A stretch of DNA of 64,000 nt from Anaerobacillus isosaccharinicus (GCF_001866075.3 NZ_CP063356.1:5012164-5076163), one strand, 5' to 3'; counted from the first letter of the stretch, positions 54,087 through 63,762 are shown. Notes: generated by a model not told the origin, from the sequence alone. Numbers and translations are program-made.

Positions 54087-54095
54087 TGCTATAAT
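54087..54095 (+). promoter_or_regulatory. Extended -10 of the xpt leader
   Basis: TGCTATAAT, 30 bp before the aptamer, matches the extended -10 consensus. No clear -35. Confidence 0.65.
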
Positions 54096-54124
54096 CACAA
54101 ATACAAACAATAAAAATTAAATAA

Positions 54125-54193
54125 TCTCGTATAATAGCAGGAATAAGGCCTGCGAGTCTCTACCGAATTACCGTAAATAATTCGACTACGAGT
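54125..54193 (+). promoter_or_regulatory. Guanine-type purine riboswitch
   Basis: CTCGTATAATAGCAGGAATA, GGCCTGCGAGTCTCTACCG and ACCGTAAAT with CGACTACGAG form the three-helix purine aptamer. The base between CGA and TACGAG is C, the guanine/hypoxanthine-specific identity (U would mean adenine). Confidence 0.95.
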
Positions 54194-54251
54194 GAATGTA
54201 GCCTTAGCTAGGTGTATCTTAGCATGGTTATTTATTATTCTAATTCGAGGT

Positions 54252-54930
<679 letters not shown>

Positions 54931-54933
<3 letters not shown>

Positions 54934-54991
54934 ATTTCATAATTACCAAAAACGAGCCATAAATGGCGATAAGTTGGAATTATGAAATTCA
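54931..54991. repeat. Inverted repeat between xpt and the permease gene
   Basis: TGAATTTCATAATT and AATTATGAAATTCA (14 bp, perfect) enclose 33 bp with a small inner stem GCCAT-aa-ATGGC. No T-run follows. The xpt stop codon begins the left arm. Confidence 0.75.
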
Positions 54992-55027
54992 TTAACAAAA
55001 AAATAAAACTATTTAAAGGAGAAAATC

Positions 55028-56545
55028 ATGTCAACAAAACAAATCCATTACCCTTGGTATAAAAAAGAAGATACTGATGCATTTTTTGCTCTTTTTCAAA
55101 ATAATTTAGCTAACTTTGTAATTATTGCTGTTACAATGCTCGGTATGGGTTTTCCAGCTAGTATTGTTTTTGGAAAAGTTATTCCTGGTGCTGCTGTGGC
55201 CGTTATGGTAGGAAACTTATATTATGCTTATTCTGCTAATAAACTTGCAAAAAAAGAAGGACGTACAGATGTAACTGCCCTTTCTTATGGAATCAGTACT
55301 CCTGTTATGTTCGTTTTCTTATTTGGTGTTTTGGCACCTGCTAATGCGTTAACTGGTGACCCAGAACTAGCTTGGAAAATTGCCCTTGCTGCTTGTATGT
55401 TAAGTGGAATTATTGAAATTTTACTTAGTGCTACTGGTAATTGGGTAAGAAATAATATCCCACGTGCAGCTATGCTTGGAGCGTTAGCTGGGGTAGCGTT
55501 AACATTTATTGCTGGTGAAATGTTGTTTAGAACGTTTCAAATGCCAGTTGTTGGTCTTTTGGTACTTGCAATTATTTTAGTTGGACTAGTTGGGAAAGTT
55601 GCCTTGCCATTTAAAATTCCCGCTTCTTTATTCGCAATTGTTATTGGGACAGTTTTAGCATTTACGTTAGGGTACTCGGAGACTTCTAAGATTTCCGAAG
55701 GGCTAGCTAACTTTGGGTTTTATCCTATTCTTCCTACCTTAGGAGCTTTTGAAGGAATGAGTCTTTTATTTGGTACGATGATTGCGTTACTTGCGGTTAT
55801 TTTACCAATTACGATTTATAATGCTGTTGAGACAATGAACAATGTTGAAGCTATGGCAGCTGAAGGAGATCGTTACGATGTAAGAGAGTGTCAAGCGGTA
55901 GACGGTGCTGGAACGGTTATTGGTTCTTTATTTGGTGGAATGTTCCCAACAACAGTTTACATCGCTTCTGTAGGATCTAAGTGGATGGGTGCGGGTCGTG
56001 GTTATAGTATCCTTAATGCAGTTGTTTTTGGAATTACGGCTATGTTCGGAGTAATAGCGGCTCTTTCTGCAATTATTCCAATCTCTGTCGTTGCACCAAT
56101 ATTAGTTTTCGTTGGTATTTCAATGGTATCTACTGCGTTTCAAACAAATGAAGCTAAATATTATCCAGCAGTTGTTTTAGCAATGCTTCCATATTTAGCA
56201 AACTTTATTATGTCTCGTTTCAACAATACTGCTGGTGAAGCTGTAGCAAACTTTTCATCAGCCATTGTCCCTCTTGGGCAAGGCGCTATGTTTTCAGGTA
56301 TCATTCTTGGAGCTATAACAGTGTTTATTATTGATAATAACTTCAAGAAGGCAGCGCTATTCTCATTTATTGGTGCTGGGCTATCCTACGTTGGTTTAAT
56401 GCACGCGCCAAAACTAGCTTTCGGTGCAGCTAATGACTATATGCTTGGCTACATTATTATCGGAATATTCTTTAGCATGTATGCCTTTAAAGGGAATGCC
56501 TCTGTTAAGTCTAATGATTTAGACTCAGAAAAACGAGCTGCATAA
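55028..56545 (+). CDS. Purine-type NCS2/AzgA-superfamily permease
   Basis: A 505-aa protein with about 13 membrane segments. It has AzgA-like features: LANFVIIAVTMLGMGFPAS, the TDVTALSYGISTPVMFVF helix break, and AVETMNNVEAMAAEGDRYD with conserved Glu. It follows xpt by 94 bp under the guanine riboswitch, where B. subtilis has pbuX. It probably imports xanthine or another purine, but it does not look like a standard PbuX. AAAGGAG precedes the ATG. Confidence 0.82.
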   Translation: MSTKQIHYPWYKKEDTDAFFALFQNNLANFVIIAVTMLGMGFPASIVFGKVIPGAAVAVMVGNLYYAYSANKLAKKEGRTDVTALSYGISTPVMFVFLFGVLAPANALTGDPELAWKIALAACMLSGIIEILLSATGNWVRNNIPRAAMLGALAGVALTFIAGEMLFRTFQMPVVGLLVLAIILVGLVGKVALPFKIPASLFAIVIGTVLAFTLGYSETSKISEGLANFGFYPILPTLGAFEGMSLLFGTMIALLAVILPITIYNAVETMNNVEAMAAEGDRYDVRECQAVDGAGTVIGSLFGGMFPTTVYIASVGSKWMGAGRGYSILNAVVFGITAMFGVIAALSAIIPISVVAPILVFVGISMVSTAFQTNEAKYYPAVVLAMLPYLANFIMSRFNNTAGEAVANFSSAIVPLGQGAMFSGIILGAITVFIIDNNFKKAALFSFIGAGLSYVGLMHAPKLAFGAANDYMLGYIIIGIFFSMYAFKGNASVKSNDLDSEKRAA

Positions 56546-56550
56546 CAGTG

Positions 56551-56593
56551 AAAAAAGATGTCGGTTGCACAAACAATCGATATCTTTTTTTTA
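56551..56593 (+). terminator. Terminator of the xpt-permease operon
   Basis: AAAAAAGATGTCG-loop-CGATATCTTTTTTTT, 5 bp past the permease stop. Confidence 0.85.
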
Positions 56594-56659
56594 ATTAGTT
56601 AAACAAATATATTGTAAAAAAATACTATCTCTATAATAATAAAATAAAGGAGTGATAGA

Positions 56660-56935
56660 ATGATAATTAAAGTTTTTGCTAATTTCCGAGAAATTTGTGG
56701 TGGTAAAACAGTAACTTTATCTATAGAAAAAGGCCAAGCCATCTTGTCGGTGTTAAATCAACTAATTGAACGATACCCTTTAATGTCTGAAGAATTATTT
56801 ACTGAAGATAAAAAATTGAAGCCACTTGTTCATGTTTTTATAAACGGACAAAATATCATTCATTTAGATGGTTTAACAACAACAGTGAAAGAAACAGATC
56901 AAATCGCATTATTCCCTCCCGTTGCAGGTGGTTAA
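56660..56935 (+). CDS. MoaD/ThiS-like sulfur-carrier protein
   Basis: A 91-aa beta-grasp protein ending FPPVAGG, the diglycine tail that is adenylated and thiocarboxylated by an E1-like enzyme. MIIKVFANFREICGG and DQIALFPPVAGG are MoaD hallmarks. AAAGGAGTG precedes the ATG. It heads a two-gene unit facing the oxidoreductase gene, so it probably supplies sulfur for the pterin cofactor of that enzyme together with the ThiF-like protein at 59245. Confidence 0.88.
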   Translation: MIIKVFANFREICGGKTVTLSIEKGQAILSVLNQLIERYPLMSEELFTEDKKLKPLVHVFINGQNIIHLDGLTTTVKETDQIALFPPVAGG

Positions 56936-57196
56936 ATGAACGATGAAAAATTAGAAATTCGCGGGATTTCTAGAAAAGAACTAATTACGTATTTAATCGA
57001 AATAGGAGCTACAACAAATAACAATCACTTATTTTTAGGGGAAAATTGGTCATGTCAGGTTTCTCGGGAAGATCATTTCCACATGTTTCAATCTTGGATT
57101 CCTAAAGTATCTTTACTATTCAGTTCTGAAGATTCTCTTACATTAAAAAATGTTGTTATGAGCTTTCGTAAAAAGACATTTCGGGCTGGTGGATGA
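56936..57196 (+). CDS. Small protein with C-terminal diglycine, unknown
   Basis: An 86-aa protein I do not recognise. It starts directly after the moaD-like stop (TAAATG), and the AGGTGG inside the upstream Gly-Gly codons acts as its Shine-Dalgarno. It is mixed alpha/beta with WSCQVSREDHFHMFQSWIP and ends FRKKTFRAGG. A diglycine end next to a sulfur carrier and an E1 suggests either a second carrier or an accessory subunit, but the body lacks the usual MoaD pattern. Gene context ties it to cofactor assembly. Confidence 0.7.
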   Translation: MNDEKLEIRGISRKELITYLIEIGATTNNNHLFLGENWSCQVSREDHFHMFQSWIPKVSLLFSSEDSLTLKNVVMSFRKKTFRAGG

Positions 57197-57215
57197 TTGT
57201 TTTTACCTAAACAGT

Positions 57216-57255
57216 AAAAGGGGATGACATGTAAATCTTGTCAGCCCCTTTTTGT
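57216..57255. terminator. Bidirectional terminator between the GG protein and oxidoreductase genes
   Basis: AAAAGGGGATGAC-loop-GTCAGCCCCTTTTT with T-rich tails in both directions between convergent stops. Confidence 0.9.
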
Positions 57256-57257
57256 TA

Positions 57258-59081
57258 TTAAGCTCCTACACTTACCTCAATATCAAGCTCTTTTAACTTT
57301 TGTGGAGGTACTACTCCATCTTCCCAACCACGTACTTCATTGTATTCTTTTAACATTTCTGCCAAATGACTAACTGATCCTGCGGAGTTACCAGTTGCAG
57401 GCTCTGTTAAGAAACGCTGTGGTAATGTATCGTCTTTACCATCAAATCCAGCTTGATTGTTGAAATATCTTTCAATATTATAAACCCTCTCACCAATCTT
57501 CATAATATCATCACCTGTTAGTTCAATACCAACAACTGCAGAGTATTGCTGTGCATATAGGTCTGCATTTTCAGAGAATGATGAGAATTTACATAAGTCA
57601 AGGGAATCAGAGAACGCATGTAAGTCTTGGAATATTTTTAAAAGTGCACCCTTTCCTTCTACTTGGAAACGGTCAACAGCTTCTGGAATTCCAGCAATTT
57701 CAGCAGCAATTGTGTAGCCTCTTAAATGACAAGCACCACGGTTACTTGTTGCATAAGCTAAACCAATTCCTTGTACACCACGTGGATCATAAGCTGGGAT
57801 TCCTTGGTTTTTAACTACCATCGCTAAGTCTGGGTTACCAAATTGAGCAGCAGCTTCTCCTGGACCTTCTGCTAAGATATCACCAATTCCATCACGATTG
57901 ATAATTTTATCAACCCAAGCGATCATTGTATCAACATCGCCCCACTCAATTTTATCTTCGATTAAGCCTTTTTCATATGCTTCCATAGATAATGAGAAGA
58001 TATGACCTAACTCAATCGTATCTATTCCGTAATCATTACATTGGTTAATTAAGTAAGCAATCGCTTCTTTATTAGAAGTACCGCAGTTTCCACCTAACGC
58101 CCACGCTGATTCATATTCATAACTTTCAGTTCTTGTTTGATACTTTCCTTCTTTTACTTCAACTTCTTTCTTACAGGCAACTGGACAAGCATGACAAGTC
58201 GGTTCAGCTACTAACAATTCATCTCGGATAGCTTCACCACTGATTGCATCTGCTTCCTCAAAATACGTATCTTGAGAATTTTTGTAAGGAAGTGCTCCAA
58301 CTTCATTCATTATGTTCATAAGTACGTTTGTACCATAGACAGATAATCCACCCTTATTTGGCGCTGTCAAAGCTCCTTCATTAATCGCAGTTAAACCTGC
58401 CTTAATTGCATCAGGATACTTTTCTGGTAGAGCCGGTTCTGGCATATTACCTCTTTGTGTGGCTTTAATAACGACTGCTTTTAAATTTTTTGATCCTGCA
58501 ACAGCCCCAGTTCCACCACGACCAGATGCACGATCATCTTCATTCATCCAACCAGCATAACGGACAAGCTTTTCTCCACCTTGACCGATAGCCATTACAC
58601 TCGTATCTTTTTGTCCATAAAGCTCTTGTAATGCATTTATCGTTTCACGTGTTGTCTTTCCCCATAAATTAGATGCATCTTTTAATTCAGCTTTGCCATC
58701 TTCTACATAAAGGTAAACTGGATTTTCACTTTTTCCGGTAAATATTAAGTTATCAAAACCTGCCCACTTCAACCTCGCTGCTGTCCATCCCCCCATGTGC
58801 GAATCTGTAACTGTTCCTGTTAACGGAGAACGTGTTACTGTACAAAGTCGTCCGCTCATATGGATTCTAGTTCCAGTTAGTGGACCAGTCATGATTGCAA
58901 GCATGTTGTCAGGAGAAAATGGTTCGACATTATATATTTGATTGTCAACCATATACTTAACTCCTAATCCCCTCGCTCCAACATACTTCTTCACATCAGC
59001 TTCATTCAGCTTGCGATACTCAACCCTACTATCTGTTAAGTTGACCCAAGCCTCATGATTACGATAACCACCTAATTGCAT
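57258..59081 (-). CDS. aor: Aldehyde ferredoxin oxidoreductase (tungsten-pterin type)
   Basis: A cytoplasmic enzyme that oxidises aldehydes (or reduces acids) with ferredoxin through a bis-pterin tungsten centre and one 4Fe-4S cluster. It has the cluster ligands C296, C299 and C303 in CHACPVAC, a later Cys in LDLCKFSSF near residue 500, MTGPLTGTRIHMSGR for cofactor binding and GRGGTGAVAGSKNLKA. 607 aa is normal. GGGAGGG precedes the ATG at 59081. It faces moaD-like genes and is divergent from the E1-like gene. Confidence 0.93.
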   Translation of the reverse strand: MQLGGYRNHEAWVNLTDSRVEYRKLNEADVKKYVGARGLGVKYMVDNQIYNVEPFSPDNMLAIMTGPLTGTRIHMSGRLCTVTRSPLTGTVTDSHMGGWTAARLKWAGFDNLIFTGKSENPVYLYVEDGKAELKDASNLWGKTTRETINALQELYGQKDTSVMAIGQGGEKLVRYAGWMNEDDRASGRGGTGAVAGSKNLKAVVIKATQRGNMPEPALPEKYPDAIKAGLTAINEGALTAPNKGGLSVYGTNVLMNIMNEVGALPYKNSQDTYFEEADAISGEAIRDELLVAEPTCHACPVACKKEVEVKEGKYQTRTESYEYESAWALGGNCGTSNKEAIAYLINQCNDYGIDTIELGHIFSLSMEAYEKGLIEDKIEWGDVDTMIAWVDKIINRDGIGDILAEGPGEAAAQFGNPDLAMVVKNQGIPAYDPRGVQGIGLAYATSNRGACHLRGYTIAAEIAGIPEAVDRFQVEGKGALLKIFQDLHAFSDSLDLCKFSSFSENADLYAQQYSAVVGIELTGDDIMKIGERVYNIERYFNNQAGFDGKDDTLPQRFLTEPATGNSAGSVSHLAEMLKEYNEVRGWEDGVVPPQKLKELDIEVSVGA

Positions 59082-59244
59082 GAAAAACCCTCCCATTAAA
59101 TAAAGTATGAAGCATTTAACTATTTCTCCAACAAATTCAAAAAATCCTCTTTATCCAACAAATCTTTTAAGATAAACTAGTTTTAAATCTACGCTTATAA
59201 TTATTTATTTTTCAATACTAATAGAACAATAGGGAGTTCTGAAA

Positions 59245-60279
59245 ATGGACAATTTTTCAAATAAGTATTCACGACAAGTACTGTTTTGGCCAGATGGTAA
59301 ATTTAGTCAAGAAAGTCTAAGCAAAAAAATCGTTACAATCATCGGAATGGGTGCCCTTGGGACAGCGCTTTCTAACCATTTAGTTCGCGCAGGAATTGCT
59401 GAACTCCGAATTGTCGATCGGGACATTGTCGAAGAAAGTAATTTGCAACGGCAAATGCTTTTCGATGAAAAAGATGCCCGTGATCATATTCCAAAAGTAA
59501 TTGCTGCAAAACAAAAGTTAAACTCTATTAACTCTGCAGTAAAGATCATTGATTTCCTTGAGGACGTAAACGCTACCAATATTGAATCTATTGTTACTGG
59601 ATCGGATTTAATCTTAGACGGAACTGATAATATGAAAATAAGATTCCTCATTAATGATATTAGTATAAAATTAGGAATCCCATGGATATACGGTGGCGTA
59701 GTGCATTCTCGAGGAATGACGACAACAATTATTCCTAATAAAACACCTTGCTTTCGCTGCCTATTCCCTAATGCCGAAGCTGGCCACGGTGACACTTGTG
59801 ATACTGTTGGAGTTTTAAGCACAGTTGTTCATGTCATTGCTTCTTATCAAGCAACTGAAGCATTCAAGCTATTAATTGGCGATGATTATTCATTAAGGCA
59901 TGAAATGATTCAACTAGATGTCTGGAAAAATGACTTTGATGAATTCCCCTTTCAGAATTCATTAAACAAAGCATGTCCATGCTGTCAAAAAAGAAATTTT
60001 GACTTTTTAGAGAGCTCTACTTCAAGTTCACTAATCACTTCAATGTGTGGGCGAAATTCCATTCAAATCACACCAATGAATAGTTTTACAAAAATCAACT
60101 TTGACGATTTTTATAAGAAGTGGGAAAAAATTGGTGAAGTTAAAAAAACAGCATATTTACTTAGGCTTAAGTACGAGGAATACGATATATCTATATTTAA
60201 AAATGGACGTCTATTAGTTCAGGGAACATCTGACATAACAACTGCAAAACGACTTTACTCAACATTAGTTGGCGAATAA
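59245..60279 (+). CDS. ThiF/MoeB-family E1-like adenylyltransferase
   Basis: The N-terminal nucleotide site GMGALGTALSNHLVRAG (34-50), the RDIVEESNLQRQ motif, DGTDN, and two zinc CxxC pairs (C168/C171 and C243/C246) define the family. C184 in DTCDTVGV is a possible acceptor Cys. An extra 95-residue C-terminal domain follows the zinc site. It should adenylate the GG end of the MoaD-like protein. GGGAG precedes the ATG. It is divergent from the oxidoreductase gene. Confidence 0.88.
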   Translation: MDNFSNKYSRQVLFWPDGKFSQESLSKKIVTIIGMGALGTALSNHLVRAGIAELRIVDRDIVEESNLQRQMLFDEKDARDHIPKVIAAKQKLNSINSAVKIIDFLEDVNATNIESIVTGSDLILDGTDNMKIRFLINDISIKLGIPWIYGGVVHSRGMTTTIIPNKTPCFRCLFPNAEAGHGDTCDTVGVLSTVVHVIASYQATEAFKLLIGDDYSLRHEMIQLDVWKNDFDEFPFQNSLNKACPCCQKRNFDFLESSTSSSLITSMCGRNSIQITPMNSFTKINFDDFYKKWEKIGEVKKTAYLLRLKYEEYDISIFKNGRLLVQGTSDITTAKRLYSTLVGE

Positions 60280-60322
60280 TTCCGGGATTCCATTAACTAT
60301 TATTTCAGCCTTTGTGCCATTT

Positions 60323-60354
60323 ACGTTTGCTACTGCATAGATTAAAGCAAACGT
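60323..60354. repeat. Inverted repeat before the methyltransferase gene
   Basis: ACGTTTGCT and AGCAAACGT, separated by 14 bp, end 7 bp before the AAAGG Shine-Dalgarno. It could be an operator or a hairpin in the message. Confidence 0.5.
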
Positions 60355-60373
60355 TTTGAAAGGAATTGAATGA

Positions 60374-61084
60374 ATGAAAAAGTTTACCTACACTGACATG
60401 ATTGCACATCTTGGAGTTAGTAGCGCTCATCCTGGGGGATCTGCTTTAACAAAAAAAACATTTTCCAATGAAAATATCTTGCCTGATATGAAAGTTCTTG
60501 ATATTGGATGTGGAACGGGGCAAACAGCTAGTTTTTTAGCAAAGAAATTTCAATGTGAAGTTATTGCTATTGATGTACACGACACGATGCTCGCGAAAGC
60601 AAAAAAGCGTTTTGATAAAACGGGTCTAGATATAAAGGTAATCAAAGCTAATGCTGAAAAGCTGCCATTTACTGATGAAATTTTTGACTATATTGTTGCA
60701 GAATCGGTTATTGTTTTTACGAACTCAGACCTTTCACTAGGAGAAATGTATCGCGTATTAAAGAAATCTGGAAAACTAATATCCATAGAAATGACTGCCG
60801 AAGATAAGCTTACTATTTCCGAAAAAAAAGAAATTACCGAAGTTTACGGGATAAAGAAAGTATTGCTAGAGGAAGAATGGAAAGAGCATTTTCTTAATAC
60901 TGGTTTTTCCGAAGTTATCATAGAAAGAGATCATGAAGCTAACAACAACCAACTTGCAGCTGATAAAAATGATCCTTCTGAATATATCGATCCAAAATTG
61001 TTTGAGATTTTGCAAGCACATACGGAAGTATTACAAAAATTTTCTGGCCGTTTAGGGTATCGAATTTATCGGTGTATAAAGTAG
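60374..61084 (+). CDS. Class I SAM-dependent methyltransferase
   Basis: A 236-aa Rossmann methyltransferase with VLDIGCGTGQTASFLA (motif I, about 42-56), AIDVHDTMLAKA and DYIVAESVIVFTNSDLSLGEMYRVLKKSGKLISIEM. The family includes UbiE-like and small-molecule enzymes; the substrate is unknown. AAAGGAATTGA precedes the ATG. It lies 94 bp after the E1-like gene on the same strand, so it may belong to the oxidoreductase cluster. Confidence 0.85.
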   Translation: MKKFTYTDMIAHLGVSSAHPGGSALTKKTFSNENILPDMKVLDIGCGTGQTASFLAKKFQCEVIAIDVHDTMLAKAKKRFDKTGLDIKVIKANAEKLPFTDEIFDYIVAESVIVFTNSDLSLGEMYRVLKKSGKLISIEMTAEDKLTISEKKEITEVYGIKKVLLEEEWKEHFLNTGFSEVIIERDHEANNNQLAADKNDPSEYIDPKLFEILQAHTEVLQKFSGRLGYRIYRCIK

Positions 61085-61098
61085 TTAATATTATTTTT

Positions 61099-61161
61099 GA
61101 GGATGATCTAGAAAAATAAAATTTATTGCCTGATATTTTTTTTCAAAATCATCCTCATTTC
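61099..61161 (+). terminator. Probable terminator of the methyltransferase gene
   Basis: GAGGATGAT and ATCATCCTC pair over a long A/T-rich loop, with ATTTCTTG after. The remaining gap to 61310 holds nothing I can name. Confidence 0.5.
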
Positions 61162-61310
61162 TTGAATAACTAGATGTAAGTCCCTCAGCCTTACTAATTA
61201 GTTCTACTACGTAATAATCTACTTCATATTTTGGTCACTAACTTAATCCACTCAAAACCATCCAACAATTATAACAGAATTTTTAGTAAGTATAAGCAAG
61301 GTAAAAGAGT

Positions 61311-61502
61311 CTACTTTTTGGGCTGATCAAGTGATTTGTAAGCTACCTGATACTTTCCTCCATCCGCAACTTCTGAGTGATACAGGGCCTTGAGGGCATT
61401 GTTTTTTTCAAGAGCATGCTCAGTCTTCAGTTCTTTAAAGCGTGTATGCAGTTCTTTATTTTCCTTAATTAGTTGTTGCATTTGCGATTTTAAATACTTC
61501 AA
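61311..61502 (-). CDS. Small coiled-coil protein
   Basis: A 63-aa charged protein whose first 40 residues (KYLKSQMQQLIKENKELHTRFKEL...) form a strong heptad-like coiled coil. I do not recognise the family. The TTG start has AAAGGAG 9 nt upstream. It lies 30 bp downstream of yqxD on the same strand, so the two may be co-transcribed. Confidence 0.65.
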   Translation of the reverse strand: MKYLKSQMQQLIKENKELHTRFKELKTEHALEKNNALKALYHSEVADGGKYQVAYKSLDQPKK

Positions 61503-61532
61503 AATATTTATCTCCTTTCAGAATCTCTGAGT

Positions 61533-61985
61533 TTAACCTAACTTTTCAAGAGAAATAGCCTTTTTAAAAAGCTCCCTAAATTGCTCCCGGTCTTCTGCTG
61601 TAAAAGGCTTTGGTCCCTTTGTTCGCTGTCCACTTCTTCTAGCCACTGCACTTAAATAACGTGTTTGTAATAATTGGTCAATATTATCATTTGTATATCT
61701 AAATCCTTTTTGGTGGAGGACAATAATTCCTTTTGCTAAACCAAGCGACGCAAGACCATAATCTTGCGTCACGATAATATCCCCTTTTTCCACCAACTTC
61801 ACAATCCGAAAATCTGCAGCATCTGCTCCAGAATCAACATAAATGGTTTCCACTCCTGATGGGTGTTCTTTATTAGAAAAATGAGAAAGGCTTGTAACAA
61901 GTATAACCGGAATTTCAAAATTTCTTGCTTCAGAAATAATAATATCTTTCACCGGACAAGCATCTGCATCCACATAAATTTTCAT
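61533..61985 (-). CDS. yqxD: UPF0178/DUF188 protein YqxD (YaiI-like)
   Basis: A PIN-like-fold protein of the YaiI/YqxD family: [53 protein letters not shown] and [15 protein letters not shown]. The Asp-rich sites suggest a metal-dependent nuclease, which is unproven. 150 aa. AGGAGG precedes the ATG. An IS lies 24 bp upstream of the start, so its native promoter is displaced. In B. subtilis yqxD neighbours dnaG and sigA; here it does not. Confidence 0.9.
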   Translation of the reverse strand: MKIYVDADACPVKDIIISEARNFEIPVILVTSLSHFSNKEHPSGVETIYVDSGADAADFRIVKLVEKGDIIVTQDYGLASLGLAKGIIVLHQKGFRYTNDNIDQLLQTRYLSAVARRSGQRTKGPKPFTAEDREQFRELFKKAISLEKLG

Positions 61986-62000
61986 CTTTCTCCTCCTGTT

Positions 62001-62009
62001 AAGAAGTTC
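62001..62009. repeat. Left target-site duplication of IS copy 2
   Basis: AAGAAGTTC occurs here and at 63836-63844 on the other side of the IS. Confidence 0.88.
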
Positions 62010-62153
62010 GTATTGTCAAAACTTTATATAGAAATAGGCTATTAAATCCTAGTTTAAAGGGCTTTATAAGCAAAAAACTTGCCACCCCCTGAATTTTGTA
62101 GATAATTGAGGTTACCACACACCCAACATCCCAAAAGAAAGGAAAGTGACAAG

Positions 62154-63587
62154 TTGTTACCTCAAATTATAACCTATTTACTTACTTTTATAAACTACCA
62201 AGAACAAGTAATTCGAACGCTCCTTACCCTTTTAATAGGGAAGAGCATGTTTGATAAACCGACTGAGGCTCCAGTTAATAAACCATATCGCAAGCTTCAA
62301 GTTGATGATCTACCGATCATTGAAGTTCCAAAAAAACTAGATTTTCAAGTTTTATTAACCGAGCATCTTAAGTCTAAAGGTAAACCTCTCAAACCAGTAC
62401 AAAGACGGTCGAATTCAACACCCGTTCCTTCATCAATGAAATGTCCTACGTGTGGTGCTCCATCTGATTATTTGTATGCGAACAATGGAGCGAAAGGACA
62501 ATTTCAATGTAAGGTGTGTTCATGTCTTTTCAGTGAGAGAAATCGATATCTCAAGGAAGCAATCCTGAAATGCCCTCACTGTTCAAAAACACTTGAAAAA
62601 GTGAAGGAAAGAAAAGACTTCCATGTGTACAAGTGTAAAAACGACGCTTGTTCTTATTACCAACATAAACGTAATGCGATGACTCAAAAAGAGAAAAATC
62701 GGTTCAAAGAAGATCCTCAAGCCTTTAAACTTCGCTATATTTACCGCCAGTTTCACATTGATTTTCAACCATTAGCGAAGCATTCACCAAAGAGACCACG
62801 AGTTGATCTATCAAGAATTTATGTGTCTCCACATACGCTTGGATTGATATTGACTTATCACGTCAATTATGGACTTTCAGCCCGTAAAACAGCAGCGCTG
62901 ATGAAAGACGTACATGGTGTTTCAATCTCTCGTCAAAGCATTTTAAATTACGAAAATAGTGTGGCCTTGTGGTTGAAACCGTATATTGATCACTATCCTT
63001 ATGAGCTTTCAGATCAATTCTGCGGTGACGAAACGTACATCCGTGTGAATGGCCGTTGGCATTACCTATTTTTCTTTTTTGATGCCGTAAAGAAAGTCAT
63101 TCTCTCTTATCCTGTGTCACCTAACCGAGACACAGCTACAGCTATTAAAGCGATAGACGAAGTGTTGTTAAAGCTTAGGAAAATCCCAGAAAACCTAACT
63201 TTCGTTGTCGATGGCAATCCCATTTACTTATTAGCACAACACTTTTTTGCCCAGCATCAAATCCCGTTTGAGGTGATTCAGGTAATTGGCTTAACCAACG
63301 AAGACGAGGTATCAAAGGAATATCGACCTCTCAAACAAATTATCGAGCGGCTAAATCGTACCTTTAAAGGAAACTATCGATCCACTCATGGTTTCGGGTC
63401 AGAACATGGTTCTGTTTCTTTTGTGACCTTGTTCGTTGCTTACTTTAACTTTCTAAGACCACATTCAGCATTGGAAGGAAAAGTACCAGTAACACTTCCT
63501 GAGCTAGAAAAGCTTCCAAACATGCCAGCTAGATGGACAACTCTTATTGGTCTTGCCCAGGACTGGATAAGTAAGCAAACTGCCTAA
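62154..63587 (+). CDS. DDE transposase with N-terminal zinc fingers, copy 2
   Basis: The 477-aa translation is the same as that of the transposase at 35925, with all DDE residues and zinc-ribbon cysteines. It uses the same TTG start behind AAAGGAAAG. Both copies are intact, so either could move both. Confidence 0.88.
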   Translation: MLPQIITYLLTFINYQEQVIRTLLTLLIGKSMFDKPTEAPVNKPYRKLQVDDLPIIEVPKKLDFQVLLTEHLKSKGKPLKPVQRRSNSTPVPSSMKCPTCGAPSDYLYANNGAKGQFQCKVCSCLFSERNRYLKEAILKCPHCSKTLEKVKERKDFHVYKCKNDACSYYQHKRNAMTQKEKNRFKEDPQAFKLRYIYRQFHIDFQPLAKHSPKRPRVDLSRIYVSPHTLGLILTYHVNYGLSARKTAALMKDVHGVSISRQSILNYENSVALWLKPYIDHYPYELSDQFCGDETYIRVNGRWHYLFFFFDAVKKVILSYPVSPNRDTATAIKAIDEVLLKLRKIPENLTFVVDGNPIYLLAQHFFAQHQIPFEVIQVIGLTNEDEVSKEYRPLKQIIERLNRTFKGNYRSTHGFGSEHGSVSFVTLFVAYFNFLRPHSALEGKVPVTLPELEKLPNMPARWTTLIGLAQDWISKQTA

Positions 63588-63613
63588 CTTTTGTTTAACT
63601 GAGCCCTTTCTAG

Positions 63614-63762
63614 CCATCGGCGGAGCGTACTCTTGACAAACCGAACTTGCCAATGGTTTAAAATGGAAATACCAAGGGCTTATTTAGCTATGCCTTCTTT
63701 TGTCCTCTTCGCCCTTGTTAAACCTCTCGCTAAACCATTGGCGTGTTTGTCAAGAGCGATGG
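63614..63762. repeat. Nested inverted repeat in the IS 3' region, copy 2
   Basis: Same arms as at 37385-37533 (CTCTTGACAAAC / GTTTGTCAAGAG and CCAATGGTTTA / TAAACCATTGG). Confidence 0.8.
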
